From the NCBI RefSeq assembly GCF_024181285.1, contig NZ_CP051201.1, positions 1,860,001-1,924,000 on the forward strand: a DNA stretch of 64,000 nucleotides, given 5' to 3'. The stretch's first letter is position 1. Every line of letters starts with the position of its first letter. Shown in pieces: positions 28,766-36,409 of the stretch. Source of the DNA: Treponema sp. OMZ 790 (GTDB lineage: Bacteria; Spirochaetota; Spirochaetia; Treponematales; Treponemataceae). The position numbers and the translations under genes are program-made. A model generated the notes under the pieces. That model had not been told where the DNA came from. It did no database searches and saw nothing but the letters and a program-made list of their open reading frames with translations.

Positions 28766-29071
28766 ATGACCTTACAAGAGATTTTTATTAGCAATTTGAG
28801 AAGAATTAGAAAAGAAAAGCACATTACTCAGGAAAACCTCGCAGAATTATGTGATACTAATACAGCCTACATCGGACAAATAGAAACTCATAAAAGATTT
28901 CCCTCTATAAATTTTATAGAAAAAATAGCTTCTGCCTTGGAAGTAGAAGCTGATGAATTATTTAAGAACCATAAAAAAGATAAATTATCTCCTTCCCTTA
29001 AACAAGAATTACATGATGAACTTATAAAAGAATTTGACAAATTTCTTTCCAAAACCTTGGAAATATTTTAA
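28766..29071 (+). CDS. XRE-family helix-turn-helix regulator
   Basis: 101 residues. The Cro/CI-type HTH fills residues about 9-63 (LRRIRKEKHITQENLAELC, then YIGQIETHKRFPSI and IASALEVEADELF). A charged helical tail of 35 residues follows, probably for dimerisation. No ribosome binding site; the promoter suggests a leaderless message. Probably regulates itself and the divergent gene. Confidence 0.9.
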   Translation: MTLQEIFISNLRRIRKEKHITQENLAELCDTNTAYIGQIETHKRFPSINFIEKIASALEVEADELFKNHKKDKLSPSLKQELHDELIKEFDKFLSKTLEIF

Positions 29072-29113
29072 TAAGCGTCTCAATTTATATATTGTTATAT
29101 AAAATAAAAACTC

Positions 29114-29142
29114 TTGACAAAAAACCATGTAAATCATATAAT
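29114..29142 (+). promoter_or_regulatory. Consensus sigma-70 promoter of the AAA ATPase gene
   Basis: Perfect TTGACA (29114-29119), 17-base spacer and perfect TATAAT (29137-29142). Half of a 16-bp inverted repeat fills the spacer. Confidence 0.8.
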
Positions 29143-29167
29143 TAACTATACGATTTACATGGTTTTT
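29120..29167. promoter_or_regulatory. 16-bp perfect inverted repeat straddling the promoter (operator candidate)
   Basis: AAAAACCATGTAAATC (29120-29135) and GATTTACATGGTTTTT (29152-29167), 16 bases apart. One arm lies between -35 and -10, the other just past the predicted start, an ideal repressor geometry. Confidence 0.65.
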
Positions 29168-29195
29168 ACAGAACAAATTGAAAAAAGGTTTTAAA

Positions 29196-29210
29196 ATGGG
29201 TATTTTATGA
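29196..29210 (+). CDS. Possible four-codon leader ORF (MGIL) coupled to the ATPase
   Basis: ATG GGT ATT TTA TGA, preceded by AAAAGG 7 bases upstream. Its TGA overlaps the ATPase ATG (ATGA), which itself lacks a good site. May deliver ribosomes to the ATPase start. Confidence 0.35.
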   Translation: MGIL

Positions 29211-30385
29211 AAAAAAAGCTTGTCAAAAGGCATATTATAAAAAAATTAAAGCAATTAGCAGCCTCTTTTCCGATAGTTGCATTAACAGGCTGCCGGCAAT
29301 GCGGAAAATCGACCCTTCTAAAATACCTTTTCCCTGATTGGAAGTATATTTCGCTTGAGGATTTGGATATAAGGCAGTTAGCCCAAAAAGACCCGCGGTA
29401 TTTTTTAAGCCTTTACCCGGAAAAAGCTATTTTTGATGAGGTGCAGCGTGTTCCCGATTTATTTTCGTATATTCAAACTCATACGGACTCACTCGGTAAA
29501 ACCGGCATTTATATCCTCTCTGGTTCGCAAAATTTTTTACTTATGCACTCGATATCCCAAACTCTGGCAGGAAGATGTGCAGTTTTAAACATAGCAACCT
29601 TTTCAATACAAGAATTAAAAGAAGCCGGCCTTTTAATAGAAGATATAGACGAATGTTTATTTACCGGTTTTTACCCTCGTATTTACGACCAAAAACCTCA
29701 GCCGCAAGATTTTTACCGTTCTTATATTAAAACCTACATTGAGAGGGATGTAAGAGATTTAAAAAACATAAACGATTTATCTTCTTTTCATAAATTTATC
29801 CGCCTTTGTGCAGGAAGAACCGGACAAATATTGAACCTTACAGAGCTTTCAAATGAGGCAGGGATCTCCGTCATAACTGCCCGTTCTTGGCTTTCCGTGT
29901 TTGAAACGAGCGGTCTGATTTTTTTCTTAAAGCCATACTCAAAAAATTACGGAAAAAGACTCGTGAAATCTCCCAAGCTTTATTTTTATGATACGGGCTT
30001 GGTTTGTTCCCTATTGGGAATAGAAAATGCAGAACAAGTAGGTACGCACTACTTACGGGGAGGAATTTTTGAAAACCTCATTATAAGCACTTATTACAAA
30101 AATGAATTTTTTAAAGGAAGAGAAAGCGAAGCTTTTTATTGGCGCAATTCCAACGGTCTTGAGATCGACTTAATATTAGAAACAATCTCAAATGGAAAAC
30201 CGCTTCTTAAAATATACGAAATAAAATCTTCTGCCACAATGAACGAAAAATTCTTTTCCTCCATAAAGAAATTTTGCTCTATAAGCGGTAGCGAAATAAA
30301 AAACTCAAATGTAGTTTACGCAGGAGATATTTCCCTTCCGGCAACTGACGAGCACGGTGCTTATATTTCATGGAAGGATTGGTAG
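29207..30385 (+). CDS. AAA+ ATPase with DUF4143 C-terminal domain
   Basis: 392 residues. AAA_14 ATPase with Walker A GCRQCGKST at 28-36 and Walker B AIFDEVQR near 76-83, an RDVRDL block after residue 175, and a C-terminal DUF4143 domain with a PD-(D/E)xK-like core (GLEIDLILE then YEIKSS). Such proteins are multi-copy in treponemes and their role is not settled. Controlled by a full consensus promoter overlapped by an inverted repeat, so likely tightly repressed. Confidence 0.9.
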   Translation: MKKKLVKRHIIKKLKQLAASFPIVALTGCRQCGKSTLLKYLFPDWKYISLEDLDIRQLAQKDPRYFLSLYPEKAIFDEVQRVPDLFSYIQTHTDSLGKTGIYILSGSQNFLLMHSISQTLAGRCAVLNIATFSIQELKEAGLLIEDIDECLFTGFYPRIYDQKPQPQDFYRSYIKTYIERDVRDLKNINDLSSFHKFIRLCAGRTGQILNLTELSNEAGISVITARSWLSVFETSGLIFFLKPYSKNYGKRLVKSPKLYFYDTGLVCSLLGIENAEQVGTHYLRGGIFENLIISTYYKNEFFKGRESEAFYWRNSNGLEIDLILETISNGKPLLKIYEIKSSATMNEKFFSSIKKFCSISGSEIKNSNVVYAGDISLPATDEHGAYISWKDW

Positions 30386-30435
30386 GCCGGGAACTATAAT
30401 TCTAAAATAGTTTTCAATGCTCAGTTTTCAATAAA

Positions 30436-30472
30436 AAAACCGTCCGAATCTTTTGAAGTTTCAGACGGTTTT
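30436..30472. terminator. Bidirectional terminator between convergent genes
   Basis: AAAACCGTC and GACGGTTTT with an extended imperfect stem; T-rich on both outer sides. Ends the AAA ATPase and the malic enzyme transcripts. Confidence 0.8.
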
Positions 30473-30519
30473 GCACTATAGAATTTTCTAAAGATTTTCA
30501 GTTTTTAAAAAAAGCCTGT

Positions 30520-32016
30520 TTATTTTCTGTTCTTTTTAATCTGCTCAACGGCATATTCTAAGGCTTTTTCGTAGAACTCCTGAGGAGGTTCTTTGATGAA
30601 GTTCTTTTCCATCAACATCTTGGTCAAGGAGCGGCTTTCTTCGATATCTTTTTTTGCTCGCTCGTAAGCTTCTTCCCATGTCATGGTTACGCGGGCCAAG
30701 CCTTCTTTGATAGCCTGCATTGCAACGTCGGCAGCTTCAACAGCGAAGACATCCTCATCCTGCATTGTAACTACGATATTGTCGGGATTGATTCCCTTCT
30801 TTTCAGAGTAGTCTGCGATCGAGTGAGAACAGCGGATTGCCATTCCGTCGGAAATCTTTTTGGCTCTTACCAAAAGAGCTCCCTTTAAGATACCGGGGAA
30901 ACAAACCGAGTTGTTTATCTGGTTCGGGAAGTCTCCGCGGCCTGTTCCTACGATATAGGCACCTGCGGCCTTGGCTTCATGCGGCCAGATTTCGGGGATG
31001 GGGTTTGCACAAGTGAAAACGATGGCCTTTTCGTTCATCGAAGCGACCTGCTCCTTTGTTACAGTGTTGGGACCGGGAGTAGAAAGAGCTATTAAAACGT
31101 CAGCACCCTTCATAGCCTCATCAAAGGTTTCTATCTTTTTGGGGTTGGTCTTTAAACAGAGTTCCCACTTTCGGTAGTAGCGTTTATCTTCTTCTATGTC
31201 TTTGCGGCCGGAATGTAAACCGCCCCTTGAATCGCAGATTATCATGTTTTCAGGCTTTCCGCCGTCAGCCAAGATAAGACGGGCGATTGTCGTGTTTGAT
31301 GCCCCTGCTCCCAAAAGAACAATCTTACAGTCTTCCATTTTTTTACCGGCAAGTTTTATGGCGTTCAAAAGACCTGCGAGGGTTATACAGGCGGTTCCCT
31401 GAGCATCATCGTGCCAGACGGGGATTTCGCAGACCTCTCTCAAGGTATCTAAAACCTTAAAGCAATCGGGCTGCTGAATATCTTCGAGGTTTACGGCACC
31501 TACTGAAGGTTCAAGCATTCTGACAAAATCGATAATCTTGTCGGGATCATGCTTTCCCACCTTTACGCCCCGTTTTTCTTCTTCGTCAACTCTTACAATA
31601 GAATCGATACACAGAGGATAAGCGTCAACGCCGCCTAAATATTTCATCAGCATGCACTTGCCTTCCATAACTCCCAAGCCTCCGGGAGGGGTGCAGTCGC
31701 CGTCGCCTAAAACTCTTGTAGAGTCGCTTACAACAGCAACCAAGTTACCTTTGTTGGAAAGAGCAAAGGACTTTTCATTGTCATCGCGGATCGAGGTAGA
31801 AACAGCAGAAACGCCCGGTGTGTACCAAACATTAAACCAGTTAAACCCGTATAAACCGCATTTGGGGACAGTCTGGAGCTTTCCGCCGTAAAAAGTATGG
31901 GTCAAAATTGACAGCTTTTTTAAAAAATGCGTCTTAGCGAGAGCCTTTTCATCATCCGTAAAATCGGACGGGAATAATTCAGTAATGGAGTTCAACTCCT
32001 TATTAATGCTTTTCAT
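30520..32016 (-). CDS. NAD(P)-dependent malic enzyme
   Basis: 498 residues. Oxidative decarboxylation of malate to pyruvate. The malic N-domain reads GWFNVWYTPGVSAV and SVGAVNLEDIQQPDCF; the NAD domain has the Rossmann GAGASNTTIARL at about 235-246 and CANPIPEIWPHEA. The start is set at 32016: a TATCAT box ends 7 bases before this ATG. The TTG at 32052 that extends the frame is the -35 box. The message is probably leaderless. Pyruvate supply for amino acid fermentation is the likely role. Confidence 0.93.
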   Translation of the reverse strand: MKSINKELNSITELFPSDFTDDEKALAKTHFLKKLSILTHTFYGGKLQTVPKCGLYGFNWFNVWYTPGVSAVSTSIRDDNEKSFALSNKGNLVAVVSDSTRVLGDGDCTPPGGLGVMEGKCMLMKYLGGVDAYPLCIDSIVRVDEEEKRGVKVGKHDPDKIIDFVRMLEPSVGAVNLEDIQQPDCFKVLDTLREVCEIPVWHDDAQGTACITLAGLLNAIKLAGKKMEDCKIVLLGAGASNTTIARLILADGGKPENMIICDSRGGLHSGRKDIEEDKRYYRKWELCLKTNPKKIETFDEAMKGADVLIALSTPGPNTVTKEQVASMNEKAIVFTCANPIPEIWPHEAKAAGAYIVGTGRGDFPNQINNSVCFPGILKGALLVRAKKISDGMAIRCSHSIADYSEKKGINPDNIVVTMQDEDVFAVEAADVAMQAIKEGLARVTMTWEEAYERAKKDIEESRSLTKMLMEKNFIKEPPQEFYEKALEYAVEQIKKNRK

Positions 32017-32023
32017 ACTTCCA

Positions 32024-32052
32024 ATGATAACATAAGAAGCGAATTTTATCAA
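32024..32052 (-). promoter_or_regulatory. Promoter abutting the malic enzyme start codon
   Basis: TTGATA (32047-32052), 17-base spacer, TATCAT (32024-32029), 7 bases, ATG. Predicted start one base before the ATG. Confidence 0.6.
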
Positions 32053-32065
32053 GCCGTAAATTTAT

Positions 32066-32662
32066 TTACAAAAATGAAATTATTGTCTCCGCTGTTTTTT
32101 CCGGGGAAAGATTTTTCGGATTTATGGAAAATGAAGCCAGCTCTCGATAAATTTTTATCCGCCTTTCATATACGGCAAAAAAACGGTCTTCCGCATCTTT
32201 TTCATCTTTAATATTTTCTCCCAAAAAGGCAGGATAAAAACCTTCTTTGTGTTCAGCCGCTTTTATTCTATAAAAAATTTCGGCAGGCTCGGTGTCGATT
32301 AAAATTATTCGGGGAAAATCTTTTAGTTTTTTAATAAGAATTTCGTTTTCGGCATAACCTCCTCCCGTGCTGACAACAGCGTTTTTCTCATCACAGATAA
32401 CGGCGTTTTCGTTACCAGAGAGAACGGCGTTTTTCTCATTGGAGCAGGACGAAAAGTTTTCGATTATTTTGTTAAAGCATTCCAATTCTTTTACTCGGAA
32501 TTTTTTTTCTCCATGAGCTTTATAAAGTTCTCTTATAGTTTTATCGTAAAGATCTTCCATAAAAGAATCGGTGTCTATAAAGGAGGCTTTTAATTTTTTT
32601 GCTAAAATCTTTCCTGTTTCGGTTTTTCCTGCCCGGCTCATTCCGATTAAAAATATAATCAT
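32066..32662 (-). CDS. Shikimate kinase-like protein with an internal repeat insertion
   Basis: 198 residues. P-loop GMSRAGKTETGK at 7-18, DTD at 31-33, KFRVKE (the shikimate-binding Arg) near 54-59, and STGGGY near 97-102. Just before the GGG motif an insertion of about 24 residues carries three imperfect copies of EKNAV/ENAV. The usual RPLL lid is replaced by GFYPAFL. Either a divergent AroK or a related small-molecule kinase. AAAGGAAA site upstream of the ATG; it follows the lipoprotein gene by 33 bases. Confidence 0.75.
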   Translation of the reverse strand: MIIFLIGMSRAGKTETGKILAKKLKASFIDTDSFMEDLYDKTIRELYKAHGEKKFRVKELECFNKIIENFSSCSNEKNAVLSGNENAVICDEKNAVVSTGGGYAENEILIKKLKDFPRIILIDTEPAEIFYRIKAAEHKEGFYPAFLGENIKDEKDAEDRFFAVYERRIKIYRELASFSINPKNLSPEKTAETIISFL

Positions 32663-32695
32663 TAAAATATTTCCTTTGAAATAAATTGGTTTAAG

Positions 32696-33142
32696 TTAAT
32701 CCTTTTTAATTTTGCGTAAAATAAGAAGCTCGCCCAATTCGCCGGAATACGGCTTTCTTTGAGCGTTTAAAAATGAAAGAGAGCCGTCCGCATTTTTTAT
32801 AAAAAATTCGCTCGGGACACTTTGTTCAAAATACAAAATAATAATTCCGTCCTTTGCTATAAGCCACTTGCCATAAGAAATTTCAGGCTCCGTTCTTCCT
32901 TCTTTAAAAAGCAAAACCCTTGCAGTTTGATCGGCCTTAAATTCCACAGAATAGCTTGTAATTCCGCTTCGCGATGAAGGCAGGTCCATAATATAAACAC
33001 CCAAAAATGGGTCTTCCGGCTTCTCTTCGATTAAAACCTCAGGCGTTTCCAAGAGTTCGGCAAGTCTGCGGCTCTTACACGAAAAAACACAGAACAGGGT
33101 ACAGAAAAAAAATATCAATAATTTAAATTTTCGAGTTTTAAT
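32696..33142 (-). CDS. Lipoprotein with a probable ATT start codon
   Basis: 148 residues if started at the ATT at 33142: positively charged KTRKFK, a hydrophobic stretch and the lipobox CVFSC, a complete lipoprotein signal. GAGGAG lies 6 bases before the ATT, and a promoter (33170-33198) leaves no ATG, GTG or TTG in between. The alternative TTG at 33118 removes the basic N-region and has no ribosome site. The mature part is a small beta-rich domain (GVYIMDLPSSR, YGKWLIAKDGIIILYF) resembling lipocalin-like treponemal proteins. Function unknown. Confidence 0.75.
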   Translation of the reverse strand: MKTRKFKLLIFFFCTLFCVFSCKSRRLAELLETPEVLIEEKPEDPFLGVYIMDLPSSRSGITSYSVEFKADQTARVLLFKEGRTEPEISYGKWLIAKDGIIILYFEQSVPSEFFIKNADGSLSFLNAQRKPYSGELGELLILRKIKKD

Positions 33143-33169
33143 TTTTTGCTCCTCGAGTTTTCTTGTTTA

Positions 33170-33198
33170 AGTATAACCTATAAGCACATTCGATTCAA
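33170..33198 (-). promoter_or_regulatory. Promoter of the lipoprotein-shikimate kinase unit
   Basis: TTGAAT (33193-33198), 17-base spacer, TATACT (33170-33175); predicted start near 33163, 21 bases before the ATT codon. Confidence 0.65.
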
Positions 33199-33248
33199 TA
33201 GAAGCGGAACCTTATTTCGACGGCCAAGAATACTAAATTACTAAATAA

Positions 33249-33277
33249 TTGACAAGCTATCCTGCTTATGCTAGACT
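33249..33277 (+). promoter_or_regulatory. Promoter abutting the AAA-ATPase-like start codon
   Basis: TTGACA (33249-33254), 17-base spacer, TAGACT (33272-33277), then 7 bases to the ATG at 33285. The apparent upstream TTG start of the gene is the -35 box. Confidence 0.7.
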
Positions 33278-33284
33278 ATTAGTT

Positions 33285-34901
33285 ATGATGGATTTTAGTA
33301 GAAAACTGCCTATAGGCGTACAAAGTTTTAAGGTAATACGTAATGATAATTTTCTCTATGCAGATAAAACGGAACTTGTGTATAAGTTAGCTTCATCAGG
33401 ACGTGTTTATTTTTTAAGCAGACCGCGCCGATTCGGTAAGAGTCTCCTTCTTTCAACACTAGAGGCATACTTTTTAGGGCAAAAAGAATTATTCAAAGGT
33501 TTAGCCATCGAGAAATTGGAAGAAGCCGAAAAAGAAAAAAGGGAAATCTGGCAGGAATACCCCGTTTTTCATTTGGATTTTAATGTCGGGAAGTATAGCG
33601 GTATTGAAGATCTCAATGAAAGGATTAATTTTTTGCTTAAAAATATAGAAAAGCAATACGGCATAATGCATGAAAACACTGCGGCTTTCGGTCTAAGATT
33701 TGAAGCAGCAATAAAAACCGCTTACGAAAAAACCGGCAAACAGGTTGTCGTCTTGGTGGATGAATACGATAAACCCCTCCTCCAAACAATGAGTGTAAAT
33801 GAAAAATTAAATGAAGAATACAGAGCCGTGTTAAAGGCTTTTTATTCCGTATTAAAGAGTTCCGACCAATATATCCGTTTTGCATTTTTAACCGGAGTTA
33901 CAAAATTCAGCAAGGTAAGTATTTTCAGCGATTTAAACAATCTCCGTGATATAAGCATGGAAGAAGACTTCGGCTGTATTTGCGGGATTACTCAAGAAGA
34001 ACTTGAAAAAACCTTTCAACCTGAAATTAAAATTCTACAGGAAAGAGAAGCTTGCAGCTATGAAGATATCTTACTAATGCTAAAGCAAAGATATGACGGC
34101 TATCTTTTTAATCAAAACAGTATAAATGTATATAATCCCTTTAGTTTGCTGAATGCCTTTGCAAAAAAAGAACTGGGTAATTACTGGTTTGAAACCGGAA
34201 CTCCCACCTTCTTGGTAAACTATTTAAAAAACTATTCATACAATATCCCCGACCTTGACGGAAATGTAGAAATGGATGCATCAGGTCTATCCGACTACAG
34301 GGCAGAATCAGGCTCGGTAATACCTATCTTGTTTCAAGCAGGATACCTAACGATAAAGAGTTATGATAAATTGGTACGGCTTTATAAATTGGGCTTCCCG
34401 AACGATGAGGTACGCTACGGATTTTTATATAATCTTTTCCCAAGTTATTGTAATGTAGTATATGCAGAAGGGCCTTTTTGTATAGCCCAATTTTATAGGG
34501 ATATTATTGCAGGACGGGTAGAAGATTTTATGCAGAGGTTAAAGTCGATAATGGCAAGTCTTCCATATAGCAATGTAAAAAAAGACAGTAACGAAAACCT
34601 TGCTTTAAGGGAGTATAACTATCAGATCTGTATTTATCTTGTCTTTGCCCTGATGGGACAATTTGTCGAGGTGGAAATACCTTCATCAAAGGGGAGAACT
34701 GATTGTGTTGTAAAAACCGGCACGGCAATTTATATCTTTGAGTTTAAACTAAAAGAAGATGCAAAAACCGCTTTAAATCAAATAAAAGAGAAAAACTATG
34801 CCGAAAGGTTCAAGGCTGATAATAAGCAGATAGTGCTTATAGGTGTCAGTTTTGATCCTGAAGAAAAAACCGTCGGGGAATGGATTAAGGAAGAAATTTA
34901 A
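33285..34901 (+). CDS. AAA-ATPase-like (PF09820/DUF1703-type) protein
   Basis: 538 residues. N-terminal AAA-ATPase_like domain: FLYADKTELV, then RPRRFGKSLLLSTLEAYF with the P-loop near residue 50, and Walker B-like VVVLVDEYDKPLL near 150. The C-terminal part is a DUF1703/PD-(D/E)xK-type nuclease fold (TDCVVKTGTAIYIFEFKL). Multi-copy in Bacteroides and treponemes; role unknown. It has no ribosome site and starts with ATGATG within 4 bases of the predicted transcription start, so probably leaderless. Its stop is 9 bases from the convergent MEMO gene. Confidence 0.88.
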   Translation: MMDFSRKLPIGVQSFKVIRNDNFLYADKTELVYKLASSGRVYFLSRPRRFGKSLLLSTLEAYFLGQKELFKGLAIEKLEEAEKEKREIWQEYPVFHLDFNVGKYSGIEDLNERINFLLKNIEKQYGIMHENTAAFGLRFEAAIKTAYEKTGKQVVVLVDEYDKPLLQTMSVNEKLNEEYRAVLKAFYSVLKSSDQYIRFAFLTGVTKFSKVSIFSDLNNLRDISMEEDFGCICGITQEELEKTFQPEIKILQEREACSYEDILLMLKQRYDGYLFNQNSINVYNPFSLLNAFAKKELGNYWFETGTPTFLVNYLKNYSYNIPDLDGNVEMDASGLSDYRAESGSVIPILFQAGYLTIKSYDKLVRLYKLGFPNDEVRYGFLYNLFPSYCNVVYAEGPFCIAQFYRDIIAGRVEDFMQRLKSIMASLPYSNVKKDSNENLALREYNYQICIYLVFALMGQFVEVEIPSSKGRTDCVVKTGTAIYIFEFKLKEDAKTALNQIKEKNYAERFKADNKQIVLIGVSFDPEEKTVGEWIKEEI

Positions 34902-34910
34902 AACCTCTTC

Positions 34911-36317
34911 TTACTCATGTCTTATAACTTCAAAGCGGTACATAGTATAAGGTTCTTCGGGACTTATACCGCCCTTTTGAAGAGCAATGGCAAGCTGCAT
35001 ACCCACGGAATCGATGCCTTCAAGGTTTGGTAAAAGAAGCCCGGTGCGGGAACCTGATGAAACTATCACGCCGAAACGCTTTACATCCAAATCCGAAACG
35101 GATTTTATTTCTTCCGGTTCTGAAAGAATATCCACAGAGCAGATAATATCGTTCATTTCGGATAAATCGACAGGCGGAAAACGCGGATCATTTAAGGCGG
35201 CTGATACGGCATTTTTAATTATCTCTTCCTTTATAGTCCTTTTGGTAGGCATAATTGTTCCTATACATCCGCGAAGCGTTCCTTTTTTTTTCAAACATAC
35301 AAAAACACCGGCCCTGTCTGCAGGAATACCTCTTATGCTTTTATGTTTTAAAAATTCCTTGTGCTTTAAATAGTAGGTAATACTCTTCCTTGCAAGCTTT
35401 ATATATGGGTCCTTAGTTTGAGAATCAGGCAAGATAAATTTCTTTTTTCCGTTAAAAACTTCTTCAGATTCTTCATCATCTTCTTCCTGCCTTATAGATT
35501 CAACCTTAAACCGGGCTACACCATATCCGACACCGAAGGGCCCCTCATAAGAAAGCAGCTCTTGAGAATATTCATAGCAGGATAAAAGGCCTGACAATAT
35601 CAAGAAAGAATTTAAGCCGCACTCTCCGGCTCTTTCAGCCAAGACAGGGGACATTTCGGCAAATTCGGAAAGACAGCCCTTTTCTATAATTCTTACAAAC
35701 TCCTTATCGAATTTAGGTCCTTCAGGAGCAAAACCGTAAGGCCCTGTAGAAAGAAGCCGGTGAGAAAGATCTCCGCTTGCAACAAAAACAGATTTGCATT
35801 TTTTTTCCTCTATAATTTCGGAAAGAATTGAACCGAATTCTTCGAGCATTGCACTCAGCATAATTCCGTAATTTATATGAACAAGAGAAAAATTTAAAAA
35901 TTCTGAAGCTATAAAATATAAAGGAACAAAGGAGCCGTGATCGAGGCTCATATCTACAGCCGCATATGGGAAACCGATTTTTTTACATTTTTTGATTATA
36001 CCTTTGACTATGTCGGAATTATTATTTGCAGAAAAATGTAAATCCGGACATCCGAATTGAGCCATGCTTCCTTCTATCATAGGAGCCGTATTTATTGTAA
36101 CAGCGCCTCGGTGCATTTTTGCATGAGGGGTTATTATGATAATTGTTTCAGGCTCTATTTTTTTTACCTCTTCAGCAATCTTCTTTAAAGCCTTGGAGGT
36201 GGAAGCTATTTTCTTTTCTTCTCCCCTTCCTATTTCGGGAATTATAATTGGAGGATGAGGGGCAATATATGCAGCCTTTAAATTAGTATCTTTTGAACAA
36301 AGTTCTTTTTTACTCAT
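34911..36317 (-). CDS. MEMO-like/AMMECR1 fusion protein (AmmeMemoRadiSam B-A)
   Basis: 468 residues. Residues about 1-270 are a MEMO/class III extradiol dioxygenase-like domain (YIAPHPPIIIPEIG, ITPHAKMHRG, ASGDLSH with candidate metal His residues). Residues about 290-468 are AMMECR1 (AGVFVCLKKKGTLRGCIGT, NDPRFPPV). The two are separate genes in many bacteria, usually beside a radical SAM gene that is not in this window. The message is predicted leaderless. Reaction unknown. Confidence 0.9.
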   Translation of the reverse strand: MSKKELCSKDTNLKAAYIAPHPPIIIPEIGRGEEKKIASTSKALKKIAEEVKKIEPETIIIITPHAKMHRGAVTINTAPMIEGSMAQFGCPDLHFSANNNSDIVKGIIKKCKKIGFPYAAVDMSLDHGSFVPLYFIASEFLNFSLVHINYGIMLSAMLEEFGSILSEIIEEKKCKSVFVASGDLSHRLLSTGPYGFAPEGPKFDKEFVRIIEKGCLSEFAEMSPVLAERAGECGLNSFLILSGLLSCYEYSQELLSYEGPFGVGYGVARFKVESIRQEEDDEESEEVFNGKKKFILPDSQTKDPYIKLARKSITYYLKHKEFLKHKSIRGIPADRAGVFVCLKKKGTLRGCIGTIMPTKRTIKEEIIKNAVSAALNDPRFPPVDLSEMNDIICSVDILSEPEEIKSVSDLDVKRFGVIVSSGSRTGLLLPNLEGIDSVGMQLAIALQKGGISPEEPYTMYRFEVIRHE

Positions 36318-36323
36318 AGAATC

Positions 36324-36353
36324 ATTATAATATAGTTTTTATAATTATATCAA
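36324..36353 (-). promoter_or_regulatory. Promoter abutting the MEMO-AMMECR1 start codon
   Basis: TTGATA (36348-36353), 18-base spacer, TATAAT (36324-36329), 6 bases, ATG at 36317. Predicted start is the A of the ATG. Confidence 0.65.
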
Positions 36354-36372
36354 TAGATTTGTTCTGATTCTA

Positions 36373-36401
36373 TTTACTTTTTTTGAATAAGAATATATAC
36401 T
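36373..36401 (+). promoter_or_regulatory. Promoter abutting the ankyrin gene start codon
   Basis: TTTACT (36373-36378), 17-base spacer, TATACT (36396-36401), then 8 bases to the ATG at 36410. It is divergent from the MEMO promoter. Confidence 0.55.
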
Positions 36402-36409
36402 TAGCCATT

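Noticed and set aside
33249..33284. Upstream TTG start for the AAA-ATPase-like gene
   Set aside because: The TTG is part of a TTGACA -35 box with a matching -10; the same explanation applies at 32052 and 19810.
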